A stretch of DNA of 64,000 nucleotides. It comes from Rhodopirellula baltica SH 1 (lineage in GTDB: Bacteria; Planctomycetota; Planctomycetia; Pirellulales; Pirellulaceae). The DNA lies in NCBI RefSeq assembly GCF_000196115.1, contig NC_005027.1, forward strand, positions 1,922,001-1,986,000. The letters are read 5' to 3'. Below the pieces are notes generated by a model. That model worked only from the letters and a program-made list of their open reading frames with translations, made no database searches and had not been told where the DNA came from. This document shows positions 35,701 to 45,600 of this stretch, piece after piece; the first letter of the stretch is position 1, and every line of letters begins with the position of its first letter. Both the position numbers and the translations under genes were made by a program.

Positions 35701-35809
35701 GGACCTGGTCGTGCCGCATCGTTGATCGACGAACGACATTCACTGTCGCCGCCGTCATCACTATCCCGACGCAAGCAACTGATAGTGCAAGGGTGAGAGA
35801 ACGCTTCAT
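32717..35809 (-). CDS. CHASE-PAS sensor histidine kinase
   Basis: A 1030-residue membrane sensor kinase. Domains in order: signal/helix 1 (about 7-27); periplasmic CHASE-like sensor (about 40-290, with EAFGYLEIVPDTPEALE and IPARFIVKFVQPG); helix 2 (about 310-335); three PAS/PAC repeats (about 355-470, 480-610, 620-745); HisKA with His752 in GVAHEINTPMQCV; and HATPase (about 860-1010) with NLVVNSADAIEE, DTGSGM and TGQGLAIAY. It would sense an extracellular small molecule and autophosphorylate. The stand-alone receiver encoded upstream on the same strand (59 bases away) is its likely partner. It lacks its own receiver domain. Confidence 0.94.
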   Translation of the reverse strand: MKRSLTLALSVACVGIVMTAATVNVVRRSTMRHDQVRFEHLADRLHGEFQRRMQQSELGLVAVQCLFSASESVRYDEFTNLLAQINFEDEFLGAEAFGYLEIVPDTPEALESLSDELVASGLPPLRLLTPKSAGIPYDQVGDDRLIPARFIVKFVQPGTRFSQVIGLDMGEDLSRRKTAELSARTGQACITPRLQLVGADPDEVNFLYMVPHYRGLPTTEAERLESIVGWVGMVIDTSAVFEGLETATGSELGYRLFIQEGDKGKFEVASSGELGESYVNSFKHHAAEQIAGQRWDIEMFPTRTFATTASSLVWMIGLGGACCTALVSTLVFLLSSSAYRANRAAAKMTVDLRKLAMVAQRTTNAVIITDAERRITWVNEGFTRVSGYELHEVIGRTPGSFLQCEETDRRTIVEIRKALRDKTGFYGEMLNRRKSGEHYWVNLDIQPLHDVDGEHIGYLAIKNDVTQAHQAAEELKQATQRAEYALDGGRMSIWDWDVQQERVFYDSRCYSITGHGTSKDGDPIQAWFDRIHEDDLEHVEREIGRCVQGETDVFQIEWRCRRPDDQYNWLFARGQALQRDKDGRATFLAGTTMEINERKRVEAALIENTKRSQAMFNSSQDAILFLSDGELLDCNPRALEMFGFDSLDEMRSVNVSSLSPEYQPDGKRSDVESEKVMEMIRRDGKKHFEWTHQTKDKQPIDCDISVVSFELSGRIYEQAVIRDISSKKEMQRQLAQTQKLESIGQLAAGVAHEINTPMQCVFGNVEYLNTAFDKAFDLINSYRELRNDENPSELAQEVVPKAEASCRFDSLQRNITESIQEAHDASNRVIDIVRAMKTMSHPGTSDKSTTDLNQLIRDATTVARNHWKYVAKLELDLDETVTPLPLYPAQMSQVILNLVVNSADAIEERVGNDSHELGNISVATRNAGDDIQIVVSDTGSGMPESVQCRVFDPFFTTKDVGKGTGQGLAIAYDVVVKQHGGTIKVDSTPGEGTQFTITLPTNVDSGIGLILVENGIGSGEAGNLIEATVG

Positions 35810-35868
35810 GATACTTTCCTAGGGTAGGAAGATCGGACGCCGGTTGGTCGCCACGTAGGATCGGGCGA

Positions 35869-36294
35869 TCATGCACTCATCGTGAAATGAGTATCTGATT
35901 TCGCCGGAGCTTCCTTTTCACTTCGACATTTCAGAGCACCCTCGATCGCTTCGATGATTTCACCACGAGGCGAAGGTTTGTTCATCAAGCAAAAAACGTT
36001 CGCTTCTTCAATCGCGCGACGTTCGCTCTCTTCGTCTTGGTTGCCCGTCAGGATGATGCAGGGAATGTCCGGCCATTCCAACGAGATTTTCTGGACCAAT
36101 TCGACGCCGTCCATGATTGGCATTCTCATGTCACTGACCACGCAGCTGATCGGCGATGTACCTCGCAGAATTTCGAGTGCCTTCAGCCCTGAATCGGCGG
36201 TCTCAACGTCGTAGTCTTCTTCCATGCTGCGTCTGAGCACACGAAGGACGATGGTGTCATCATCCACGAATAAAATACGCTCAGTTTTGTTCAT
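35869..36294 (-). CDS. Stand-alone response regulator receiver protein
   Basis: A 141-residue CheY-like protein with one receiver domain. It has the acidic pair DDD at residues 11-13, phosphoacceptor Asp55 in VVSDMRMP, the Thr of CIILTGNQ and a Lys in CLMNKPSPRG. No output domain follows, only about 20 residues. Start ATG 36294 is supported by GGGGAG about 7 bases upstream; an ATG at 36324 lacks one. It lies 59 bases upstream of the CHASE-PAS kinase on the same strand and should receive phosphate from it. It may act by protein binding or as a phosphate sink. Confidence 0.92.
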   Translation of the reverse strand: MNKTERILFVDDDTIVLRVLRRSMEEDYDVETADSGLKALEILRGTSPISCVVSDMRMPIMDGVELVQKISLEWPDIPCIILTGNQDEESERRAIEEANVFCLMNKPSPRGEIIEAIEGALKCRSEKEAPAKSDTHFTMSA

Positions 36295-36690
36295 ACGGAT
36301 TCTCCCCACCTTAGTGTGAAACATGAAGAATTTGAAAAGCGGGGCACTATAAAGTTAGCCCTCCATTTGTGCGCGCACGACAGACTTCCGCGACAATGCG
36401 AAGACCGTCCACACATCAGGTTCACGCGAGCGCAACAATCGTCACAATCGGAGTTTCATCCGTTTGACTACGCCGAATGCACGGGCGTCCACCACCACAC
36501 CAAGCCATCACGATTCACACGATGGTGCTGGCGTTTCAACCGTGAGAAAGTGATTCCCAAGCGATCCGCTCGACCTCTCGGTCGGGCAGACATCTGGTCG
36601 CCCCATGCGCTTCATTGTGCGTCTAAGCGGGTACACATGGACTGTTGCAACCTCAATACGCTTCACGTATCGAGGGAGACGGCTTCCTGC
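36295..36690. other. Intergenic region, about 0.4 kb
   Basis: It lies between the receiver gene and the ABC-2 permease gene, both on the minus strand. It should hold the promoter of the two-component genes. A 10-bp palindrome GTGCGCGCAC is at 36371-36380. No coding frame with support and no terminator is seen. Confidence 0.45.
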
Positions 36691-39252
36691 TTAAAAGTCA
36701 CTGCGTGCGAAGTAAATGCAACTCAGCAACATCATGGCGATGATGAACACACCGCAACTGATGATAGGCGTGGCGATTCCGTATCGAACCACTTCGCCGG
36801 TTTCCATGTCACCACCGCCGATAATGAATGCTTTCTTGCCTGAAACCATCCCGGCGGTGGTATCACCAAGTGCCAAGACTTGAGGCGTTAACAATTCCAG
36901 CAAACCAATTCCGTATCGGTCAATTCGCCGCCAAAACGATCGTTCCGGTTCAACGCTGCGAATCAACGATATGTCTGCCGATTGCGATTGATGACTGACC
37001 TCAAATTCGCTGATTCGATCGACATCGTGTGCGACGATCAACTGAGCTGTCGTAGCATCTGGCGCGACTTCAACCATCGCGGTCTCGATGTCATCCACTG
37101 GCAGCGTCGCGGTGATCTGCAAACGTTGCTCCGACGCGTCATCGTGGTCGAGTACCCGTAGCAAATGGCCGCTGCCTTCCGTCGTAACAACGAAAAACAG
37201 ATCGTCCGCAACGGCGTGGATCGAAAGCGGTGCGATGTCTTCCGGCCAATCGCCAACATAGAACTCGTTCAGTTCGTTTCCTTCGAACACTCGAGCGGAC
37301 TCGTCGCCGGTGCTGGCAATGACAAATCGACTCGACGCTGCCAGAACAGGAGGGAGCGGTGTATCCGAACGGGCTAAGTCAGCGACTTGGGTTCGCTGCC
37401 ACACGTTTTCGACGGGATCTCCATCGGGTTCCAACTGTTGCAATTGACTTCCATTCAAAATCAGCAAACGTGTTGTCTCGCTAGAAATATCCTCCGTCGC
37501 ATCTTCGGCTGCCAGCGGAACTGCTAATCGTATCGGCGGACTGAGAGCCACGTTCCGCGGCAAGATCGAAACGAACTCTTCGGTTGCCCCACCCTGCATC
37601 GTCACAAGCGTACTCAACCAAGCGCCGATCGAATTGGAACCTTGTCCGCGCGGCGAACGCCCATCTGAACTTTCGTCGCCGTCTTCAGCGGTATCGTTAT
37701 CCTCATCTTCAACCTTCTTACCGATTGACGACAAGATATCTCGGTTGTGAGTGATCAACAGATCCGCTGTGTTGACCGCCAATGTGTGACCGGATCCAGA
37801 ATCTTCAGTCACACCAATGGGAATCAGCCGTTCCGTCGCCGTCGGCAAACGCAAACCCGGCTGAGGTTTCCAATCGTTGTCGCGAGCCAACACGATCAAG
37901 TCGAGTGATCCAGATCCAAATGGATTGAACTTTCCATTGCGGATTCTGGCCGTCAAAACATGATCGTCATCGATCGCGACGGGCCGTAGAACGCGATCAT
38001 TCGACATCGCTTTGCTCTCGATCACCGGCACCCATTGCAATTGATCTTCATCCATCCGATTCAGCCCACCGCCGTTGGTGAGTGAAAGCAGATCCTCGCC
38101 AGCTCGTACTAAACCAGCAATTCGATCCGGCTGGACAATTCGAGTGTCAAAAACACCGGAGATGATGCTGAACACCAAACAGATTGCTGCCAACGCACCA
38201 GCGGCGGCAATCGAAATGATCGGCGATCGCCATTTCAAGCCAGCCGGTACGGAGACACTGAAGAACACCGCAAAGAGAAAGACCGCGACCGGGATGCACC
38301 ACAAAATTCGCGGGTTCCAAATTTCCAAACGCAATCCCGCGATCAAATACAGCCCAATGACCAGTTGTGCCACGCATAGAAACACGAATGCACACCCACC
38401 CACAAACTTTGCGATCAGCAAAGCCGGACGGGAAACGGGTTTGCTTAGCAGTAGATGCAACGAACCCGTCTGCAACATGTCGGGGATAATGGAAGCGGTA
38501 ACCAAAATGCCCAGGAAAACCAGCACAAAGCCGAGCAACCAGTGAACCAACATCGGGATCACGAACTGATTGAATAGCGATTCAAATTGCGTTCGATCGA
38601 TCTCGAACCCGGTGGGGAAATCCAACGTGCCGTAAGTCAACAACACCGACCTCGCACTTCTCGCCTCGAAGACTCCCGGCAAAGCAGCCTCGATTCGCAA
38701 TCGCCCACGCCGCCGAATCAAGGAATCCGATAGTTCTTCGGTGGGCATCTCATCGAGCTCACGAAGTTCGCGAAGACGAACCGTTTCTTTCCATGCTTCC
38801 GCGTCGTACCAATGTCGCGATACGGATGCTTCCTTCGAGTCGTCTTTTGATTCGGCTTCTTCGTCAACCGTTCCCTTCGCGAGCTTCAATTCTTGATCGA
38901 TCAAATCATTCAAAGCGTCGGTCAGCATCGGCAACGGAATGCGGACCTCGTCGCCTTCTCCGACACGCTTTAGCTTTCGCGACAATTCTTCGGGCATTGC
39001 TTCGGCAATTCGGCCCAGCGGCGCGTCTTCTTGTTTGGGATCGACCATGCCTTGGGCGAGCATCGCCTTCATTCGTGTCCCGTTGTAGACATCGAAGAAA
39101 CGAAACGTCGTCGTGTAATCTTCGCGAACACCGATCGGGGCGAGCATCGCTAGCAAGATCCAAATGGCCAGCATCGCGGCCCAAAGCACACGTGAAGCCA
39201 TCGCAGCGTGAAACGAATCCCAAACGACGGCGAAATAGGGTCGCCAATTCAA
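36691..39252 (-). CDS. ABC-2 type permease with a large soluble insert
   Basis: An 853-residue membrane protein. Hydrophobic helices are near 18-42, 222-250, 270-305, 312-335 and 342-366, with a final one near 826-849. Between the fifth and last is about 450 residues of soluble, strand-rich sequence that includes LLILNGSQLQQLEPDGDP and SRFVIASTGDESARVFEGNE, suggesting a WD/propeller-like fold. TTG at 39252 is proposed as start because GGGAGAG lies just upstream. A GTG at 39354 is open but has no ribosome site and would overlap the ATPase by 29 bases. It is the third gene of an operon with the ATPase and a small membrane-anchored protein. Confidence 0.75.
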   Translation of the reverse strand: MNWRPYFAVVWDSFHAAMASRVLWAAMLAIWILLAMLAPIGVREDYTTTFRFFDVYNGTRMKAMLAQGMVDPKQEDAPLGRIAEAMPEELSRKLKRVGEGDEVRIPLPMLTDALNDLIDQELKLAKGTVDEEAESKDDSKEASVSRHWYDAEAWKETVRLRELRELDEMPTEELSDSLIRRRGRLRIEAALPGVFEARSARSVLLTYGTLDFPTGFEIDRTQFESLFNQFVIPMLVHWLLGFVLVFLGILVTASIIPDMLQTGSLHLLLSKPVSRPALLIAKFVGGCAFVFLCVAQLVIGLYLIAGLRLEIWNPRILWCIPVAVFLFAVFFSVSVPAGLKWRSPIISIAAAGALAAICLVFSIISGVFDTRIVQPDRIAGLVRAGEDLLSLTNGGGLNRMDEDQLQWVPVIESKAMSNDRVLRPVAIDDDHVLTARIRNGKFNPFGSGSLDLIVLARDNDWKPQPGLRLPTATERLIPIGVTEDSGSGHTLAVNTADLLITHNRDILSSIGKKVEDEDNDTAEDGDESSDGRSPRGQGSNSIGAWLSTLVTMQGGATEEFVSILPRNVALSPPIRLAVPLAAEDATEDISSETTRLLILNGSQLQQLEPDGDPVENVWQRTQVADLARSDTPLPPVLAASSRFVIASTGDESARVFEGNELNEFYVGDWPEDIAPLSIHAVADDLFFVVTTEGSGHLLRVLDHDDASEQRLQITATLPVDDIETAMVEVAPDATTAQLIVAHDVDRISEFEVSHQSQSADISLIRSVEPERSFWRRIDRYGIGLLELLTPQVLALGDTTAGMVSGKKAFIIGGGDMETGEVVRYGIATPIISCGVFIIAMMLLSCIYFARSDF

Positions 39253-39325
39253 AGCTTCTCTCCCGGGATCATTTTCGAAACAGATGGCGTCAGCATTGCC
39301 GCGACGCTCAAAGAGGCCATCGTCA

Positions 39326-40402
39326 TCACAACGTCGCGTTGGGGACGGGAGCACCGGCTTGCTGCACCAATCGCATGAAGGTGTCTTCTAACGTGTGTCG
39401 GTGCGGCTGCAACGTCACGATGGATCCACCCAGACCTCGCACCAAATCGACGCTTGCATCGACGTCCGCTTGATCGTCGCAATTCAATTGCACTCGCCAA
39501 AGATCTTTGGTTCCCAGTGAACGCACCAATTGCCACGCTGCGTCGGTGGACATCATCGGCTGAAGCTGTTCCTGGAGCGTGTCCAGGTTGGACCGTTCCA
39601 GATCAATCTCCATGTGGATCGTCAACTCTGATGTCGACGCCTTCAACCCGGGCCCACTGAGGTTGTTGATTGGCCCGGATGCGAGCACACGGCCTTTTGC
39701 CATGATCGCCAAATGAGTGCACACCAATTCGACTTCGTGCAGGATGTGACTGTTAAGAAAGATTGTTTTTCCTGAATCACGAAGTCGTTCGATCACTCGA
39801 CGGACTTCCGATCGTCCGACCGGGTCCAATCCATCGGTGGGTTCGTCCAAAACCAACAAATCAGGGTCGTGCATCAAAGCCTGCGCCAAACCCAAACGCT
39901 GCAACATTCCCTTGCTGAAACGTCGCACGGGCTCACGATCACGACCATCCAGACCAACCAACTTCAGCAGTTCATCGCTGCGGTTGCCGATCGTCGTGCC
40001 GTCCAAACCGCTCAACCGTCCATAGTATTTGAGTGCCGAACGTGCGGTGTGGTGTCGATCAACTCGCAACGATTCAGGCAGGTAACCAACTCGTCGACGA
40101 GCGGCAGCCGATCCGGCGGGCAATCCAAACAGGCTGGCCGAACCTCCGGAAGAGCGAATGACACCGAGCAGAATTTTGATCAGGGTCGTTTTGCCAGCAC
40201 CATTGGGGCCCAACAATCCAAATACCTGACCCGCATCGGCTTGGAGAGTCACACCCGAAAGAGCGTGAACGTGAGAAGATCGCAACCAACTGCCGCGATA
40301 GACTTTTTGCAGACCGTTGACGGAAATGATCGTGCCCGACGTTTCCAGCACTTCGTCGGAGGCTGGAAGATCCTCGGTCGGTTCTGCGATGGTGGAACTC
40401 AC
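39326..40402 (-). CDS. ABC transporter ATP-binding protein
   Basis: A 358-residue ABC ATPase. It has Walker A GPNGAGKTT at about residue 68, signature RFSKGMLQRLG and Walker B LLVLDEPTDGLDP, of the NodI/CcmA/NatA type that pairs with ABC-2 permeases. A C-terminal extension of about 100 residues follows the ABC fold. Its stop lies about 75 bases before the permease start, and its start overlaps the stop of the small membrane protein by 4 bases, so the three genes are one operon. It energises export of an unknown substrate. Confidence 0.93.
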   Translation of the reverse strand: MSSTIAEPTEDLPASDEVLETSGTIISVNGLQKVYRGSWLRSSHVHALSGVTLQADAGQVFGLLGPNGAGKTTLIKILLGVIRSSGGSASLFGLPAGSAAARRRVGYLPESLRVDRHHTARSALKYYGRLSGLDGTTIGNRSDELLKLVGLDGRDREPVRRFSKGMLQRLGLAQALMHDPDLLVLDEPTDGLDPVGRSEVRRVIERLRDSGKTIFLNSHILHEVELVCTHLAIMAKGRVLASGPINNLSGPGLKASTSELTIHMEIDLERSNLDTLQEQLQPMMSTDAAWQLVRSLGTKDLWRVQLNCDDQADVDASVDLVRGLGGSIVTLQPHRHTLEDTFMRLVQQAGAPVPNATL

Positions 40403-40848
40403 GCCAGAAGATTCTTCAGCGTCAACAGGAACAACGTTAGAGCGGCCATGGCAATCATTGCTGCCAACAATAGCCGATTAGCGGGGTGACGCCAGGACGG
40501 GCCACTCACTTCACGATCGTACAAACTGCGAAAACCTTCGCGTTCTTGTGGGGTGTCGAACACTCCATCTTCGACCAATTCTTGCAATCCGAACTGGATT
40601 TGATATTCGATCACGCCGAACACGTCTTGCCGGTGGTGGCCTTCGTCGACGCCTTTGGCTTCGAAGTACCAGAGCTGATTGCCAAACTGATTGTCCGTTT
40701 CGGCACGATCATCGACGCAAGACAAGCGAACGATTTCACTGTTTTTGGGACAGAATTTCGCTTTCGAGAGCGCACGGACCCCGTCCAAACGGACCTGCTG
40801 GAGCGTTCTTTCGGAATACTGTCGTTGCTGCGTTTCGGCACGCATCAT
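40399..40848 (-). CDS. Small membrane-anchored hypothetical protein in ABC operon
   Basis: A 149-residue protein of unrecognised family. The N-terminal 110 residues are polar and contain AKFCPKNSEIVRLSC and FGVIEYQIQFGLQELVEDG. The C-terminus has one helix (LLLAAMIAMAALTLFLLTL) that should anchor it in the inner membrane with the bulk in the cytosol. ATG 40848 was chosen from several close ATGs. It overlaps the ATPase gene by 4 bases, so it is translated with it and may be an accessory subunit of the ABC-2 complex. Confidence 0.65.
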   Translation of the reverse strand: MMRAETQQRQYSERTLQQVRLDGVRALSKAKFCPKNSEIVRLSCVDDRAETDNQFGNQLWYFEAKGVDEGHHRQDVFGVIEYQIQFGLQELVEDGVFDTPQEREGFRSLYDREVSGPSWRHPANRLLLAAMIAMAALTLFLLTLKNLLA

Positions 40849-41331
40849 CCTAACTCCGCGTGGCAATGATGAAGACACTTAGTCTCCGATGGTCCATTAT
40901 TGCCGGTTGGGCAACCGCCGTCATGGTCGGAGTCAAATTTTTGGGGAAGTTTTGACTCATTTTTGGCTTGCCCGTTTTCGTTGCCACCCATTGGTGTGAC
41001 AGCATGTCGCGATCAAATCAGGCAACGGATCCGCCGCCGGCCATCGGGCACTCGCCGGTCTCGACGGGCAAATTCTCGTGACGAACAACAGAAATCCTCT
41101 GACGCTATGGTGAACGCCGCATTGTTGCTAACGTTGACGTCATCACACCCCTGATTTGTGCTCTCATTTAGGTGCCCCTGGTAGGAGCCAGCACCTTTCA
41201 GAGACCAGTTGCGTGCGTCCCTGCCGACAGCCACGACCGGACCGGGGTGACGACTCGAAAAAGCCCGTTTGGGCAATTTGAATTGCAAGAACCAAGTGTC
41301 TGGTTCGATTCCATTTCAACCTGCAAAGGAC
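40849..41331. other. Divergent intergenic region, about 0.48 kb
   Basis: It separates the minus-strand ABC operon from the plus-strand histidine kinase and should hold both promoters. The open frames crossing it have no family resemblance. I see no repeat, tRNA or strong hairpin. Confidence 0.45.
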
Positions 41332-42405
41332 ATGGTCATCGTCACGCCCATCTCGCACCGCCCGCTGACTTTGCGAACGCCCGTTACGCTGGGCGTCGTT
41401 CTGATCGTTTTGGTCGTCCTGCTGACCGCAGTTTGGATCAGCGGAACGGTTTGGGGCGCTGTTCGAAACGATTCCACGTCGGGGATGTTTTGGGTGATGC
41501 TGGGCGCCGGTGCGCCACTGCTCGTCGCGGTTTTGGCTGGCGTGATCGCTTATCTGACGCTATCGGTCAAGGCATTCAACCTCAATCGTCGCCAATCAAA
41601 CTTTATCGATTCAGTCACGCACGAACTGAAAAGCCCGATCGCGTCATTGAAGTTGTATTTGCAAACGATGACCCGGCACGATGTCAGTGTGGAACAACAG
41701 AAAGAGTTCCACCTCATCATGTTGGAAGACGTCGAGCGACTGGACAGTCTGATCAATCACCTGTTGGATGCAGCTCGGGTGGAACGAGGCGGGGAGGCTT
41801 ACGAAGCCAGCGATCTGTCGTTGGAAACGGTTCTGTCCAAATGCGCCCAAGGCGCCTGCGTGCGATACAAAATGCCACCGGAAACCGTCAGCATTCACTG
41901 CCCCGCGATCTACGTTCACGCCCCGGTCGTGCAAATTGAAATCTTATTTCGCAATTTGATCGACAACGCCATCAAGTACGGTGGCTCACCTCCCAAAGTT
42001 GAGCTGACCGCGGTTTGTTCTCCTACGGGCGATGTGACTGTGTCGGTCCTCGACAATGGGACCGGCATCCCCGCCAACTTGCGAAGGAAAGTTTTCGGTC
42101 GCTTTGTGCGTTTGGGAAGTGAACTGGAACGAAGCAAGCAGGGCACCGGGCTGGGACTGTATTTGGTTCGCAACATCACGCATGCTCTGGGCGGTCGCAT
42201 CAATATCCAAGACGGACACTGGACGGTGGCAACCGAGACGGGTCCGACCGATTCCACAAAGTCCGCCGGCGCGGACCAACCGCCAAGCAATCCGGAATCC
42301 ATCGCCAACCGTAAGCCAACTGGCACACGAGTGGACGTCACACTTCCCAACGGAAAGATCATCCAGCCGGAAACCGGGGCCGATGAGCCACCATCGAAAG
42401 AATGA
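41332..42405 (+). CDS. Membrane sensor histidine kinase
   Basis: A 357-residue two-helix sensor kinase. Helices lie at about 18-38 and 52-75 with only a short loop between, so any signal is likely sensed in the membrane or by a partner. HisKA carries SVTHELKSPIASLKLYLQTM at about residues 97-116 with the phospho-His. HATPase follows with NLIDNAIKYG, LDNGTGIPANLRRKVFGRF and GTGLGLYLVRNI. A C-terminal tail of about 55 residues is low-complexity. ATG 41332 was chosen over an open upstream start. No response regulator is adjacent; the FtsK-like gene follows 216 bases later on the same strand. Confidence 0.93.
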   Translation: MVIVTPISHRPLTLRTPVTLGVVLIVLVVLLTAVWISGTVWGAVRNDSTSGMFWVMLGAGAPLLVAVLAGVIAYLTLSVKAFNLNRRQSNFIDSVTHELKSPIASLKLYLQTMTRHDVSVEQQKEFHLIMLEDVERLDSLINHLLDAARVERGGEAYEASDLSLETVLSKCAQGACVRYKMPPETVSIHCPAIYVHAPVVQIEILFRNLIDNAIKYGGSPPKVELTAVCSPTGDVTVSVLDNGTGIPANLRRKVFGRFVRLGSELERSKQGTGLGLYLVRNITHALGGRINIQDGHWTVATETGPTDSTKSAGADQPPSNPESIANRKPTGTRVDVTLPNGKIIQPETGADEPPSKE

Positions 42406-42621
42406 TCGTTCAGCTTGCTGTTTGGTACATCCGCTTCTTGTTGAATTGCGAACTTGATTCCGCCGATCGAAATGCGAATTGAATGAGCGATCGAAACATG
42501 CGGGAACTTTTCGTGATACAACGTCACTCCTTTTAACCGCTCAATCTTCAACCGTTTTGTTTTGAAGTTGGCGGCACCTTTGTGACCACGCAGCAGTTCA
42601 GCTTGGGTTAAAATCGAATCC

Positions 42622-45600
42622 ATGAAAGACTCTGCTGTTTCGCCTGCGCTGCTGTTTGCTCCGGAACGCCAACGCCGTCTGCTTCATGGATTGATACAAC
42701 GCGTTGCGGCGTCGCGAGAGGAACACTACCGATTGGTTCGCCAACAAGGTGACCAACACGCGGACATCGAACAGAAACTTGCCGACCAACTCGCTGCGGT
42801 CAAACAGAACTGCAAAGCCGACCGACTCAGCACTCTCAAGCAATGGGATGCCGCACAAGAAGAGACCATTGCCGCTTACGAATCCGCGACATTGCATACT
42901 CGCGACGAATTGCGACGTTGTTCAGCGAGATTCCGACGCCAATTGGCCGAAGAAGAAGCGGTGATCAACGGCAAAGTCGAGAAGCGACTGATCGCGGTCA
43001 AAAATCAGTACGAGGCTCGCAAGGATCAACCCAAGAAGGTCGCGACGAAGGAGCATCACCAACTCGACACCGCTCTCGCAGAATCCAACGAGGACATCGA
43101 GTGGGCACGAGCTTTGACGATTCGCAGGTTGAACCGTCTGCTGGAGACTCAAACACCAAGCGACCTCTATGCGGAATTCGGCGAATCGAAACCGACCAGT
43201 GTCGAAGATGCATTGGATCTCATACGGCGACAGAACCGACGTTTGAAATCGACCGTTGCGGAGATGCAAACTGGTTTTGCGGCTCACGTTGTCGATGCGG
43301 TCTACTACCTGCCTACTCTCGTCGCGGTACTTTTGGTGCTGTTCGCTGGTGCATCCATCTTGATGAAAGCGGAACCGCTGCTTCACTACTTGATTGGTTC
43401 GGTCATCATCTCAGGATTGATCGGATTCACCTGCTATCTGATTTTGATGTGGCCGTTGCGACGGATGACGCGTTCCTTGCATCCGACCACAGAGCGTATC
43501 CGACTGGCATCGCAGGATGCTGTCGTCCAAGCCAAACGAATTTCAACCGCAGCGGCGAAGAAAGCCAGCCAAGAGCTCATCCAGCGCCGAGACGCTCACG
43601 TGAAAGAAGCTCACCAGTGGCAAGAAAGCCAACTGAAGTCTCTGCGTGAAGACCTCGCGGCAAAACAGGTTGCTGAAGAAACTCGGCTCAACGAACAATT
43701 GCAACGGATTGAGCAACAGTTTCAATCGGGATTCAATGAACTGCAGCAAACCATGCGTGAACGAGCGGAGCAAACCGCTGACGCAATCGCTCAAAAGCTC
43801 AGTCAATCCGACGCGGCGGCGGGCCAAACTCTGCAAGCTGTCGTTCAACAACACCAGCATACGCTTGAATCGTTGTCCCAACGTTTGAATTCCGGCATGC
43901 ACCGGGGCATGACACGGATTCTAGCTGCGAATGATCTAGTCGAATATCGACATCCTCATTGGGACGAATTGCTATCCAATCCACCGCCTCAACATCCCGG
44001 CATTGATTTCCTACCACTTGGATCTCTCCGGTTGGGCAATCGATTGAAGAAGCAATTTGATTCGGCGTTGGGATACAACGCCAAGCATCGCGCGGCGAAC
44101 AATGGTCACGCCCACGACGAAGCCGACATCCTCAATCGATTGCAGGTCCCTGACACGATGCCAATCGCGATGCATCGGCGTCAGCATTCCGGCGTGATCA
44201 TCGAGGCACCAACGGCCCACATCGAAGATGGCATCAAAATCGCTCATCAGATTCTTTGGCGTTTGCTTAGCGCGGCGCCACCGGGCAAAGCTCGTGTGAC
44301 ATTGATCGACCCAGCCGGACGCGGCCAGAATTTTTCCAGCTTTCTCGCGTTGGCTGACCACGACCCGAGCCTGATCCATCACCGCGTTTGGACTCAGGGC
44401 GACCAAATCACCGCACGAATCGCCGACATCGGACACCAAGCTGAGAATCTGCTGCAGTCTTGCCTACGTGACCAATATGAACGCCTGGAAGACTACAACC
44501 AAGTCGCCGGTTCGCTTGCGCAGCCCTATGAAGCCATCGCTGCGGTCGGCTTTCCCGACGGATTGTCTCGCGAAGCCTACTCGCATTTGGGCTCGTTGAT
44601 TCGCAGCGGCATCCGATGTGGCGTCTTTGTCATCCTGGTCGTTGATGAAAAACACGAGTGGCCTGCCGACATGCCAATGTTTGACCATCCGAATTTGCTA
44701 CGGTTAAAATACGGCGAAGCCGGTGTGGACTCGGGCGAAGAAGCTGCTCGAAAAGATCCGTCGGTGGCATTCGACGGTCTGGATCGATCGACCCTGACCG
44801 GTGAAAAGCCGGAAGCCAACGAAGACGGCATCATTCCCATCGCGTCCAAACGTCGAGTTCGCTTGCTTGACGAAGGCATCACGGCAGGCCATTGGCGTTT
44901 GCTCAACGCAGGGTTGGATGAATTTGAATTCTGGCCAGCACCGCCACCGATGCCGCAAGACCGCTCGGCGCTGATCAATCGAATCGGTCGGCTCGCGCAG
45001 GAAGCTTCTCAGGTCATTGTGCCGCTGACATCGTTACTTCCCGGCGAACAAATTCCCGTTGCGGCCAATACGTCCAGCTCCGCAGATGGTTTGGAAGTGA
45101 TCATCGGCAGTTCTGGTGCAGGACGCAATCGCTCCTTGGACTTAGGCGAAGGGGTTCGCCAACATGTTTTGATTGCAGGAAAGACCGGTTCGGGCAAGAG
45201 CACGTTGCTGCACAGCATCGTGACATCAGGTGCCGCAATGTACGAACCTGATGAACTGCAGTTCTATCTTCTGGACTTTAAAAAGGGCGTGGAATTCAAG
45301 ATCTACGCTGACGCAAAATTGCCTCACGCTCGAGTGATCGGGATCGAGAGCGAACGCGAATTTGGACGTAGCGTGCTGCAACGTTTGGATGCCGAGATGA
45401 CCACGCGAGGCGAACTGTTTCGTGCCGCCGGTGTGCAAGAAGTCGGATCGTACCGCCGGGCGTGCCCAAACAAATTGATGCCACGGCTGATGCTGGTCGT
45501 TGATGAATTCCAAGAGTTGTTCACCCGAGACGATTCATTGGCGGCCGATTGCACCGCGTTGCTCGATCGACTCGTTCGCCAAGGCCGCTCGTTTGGCATC

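Noticed and set aside
36316-36843. A 175-residue plus-strand frame upstream of and over the permease end
   Set aside because: No motif, no ribosome site, and it overlaps the end of a well-supported gene.
39253-39354. GTG start at 39354 for the ABC-2 permease
   Set aside because: No ribosome site precedes it and it would overlap the ATPase. TTG at 39252 has GGGAGAG directly upstream and starts at the family N-terminus.
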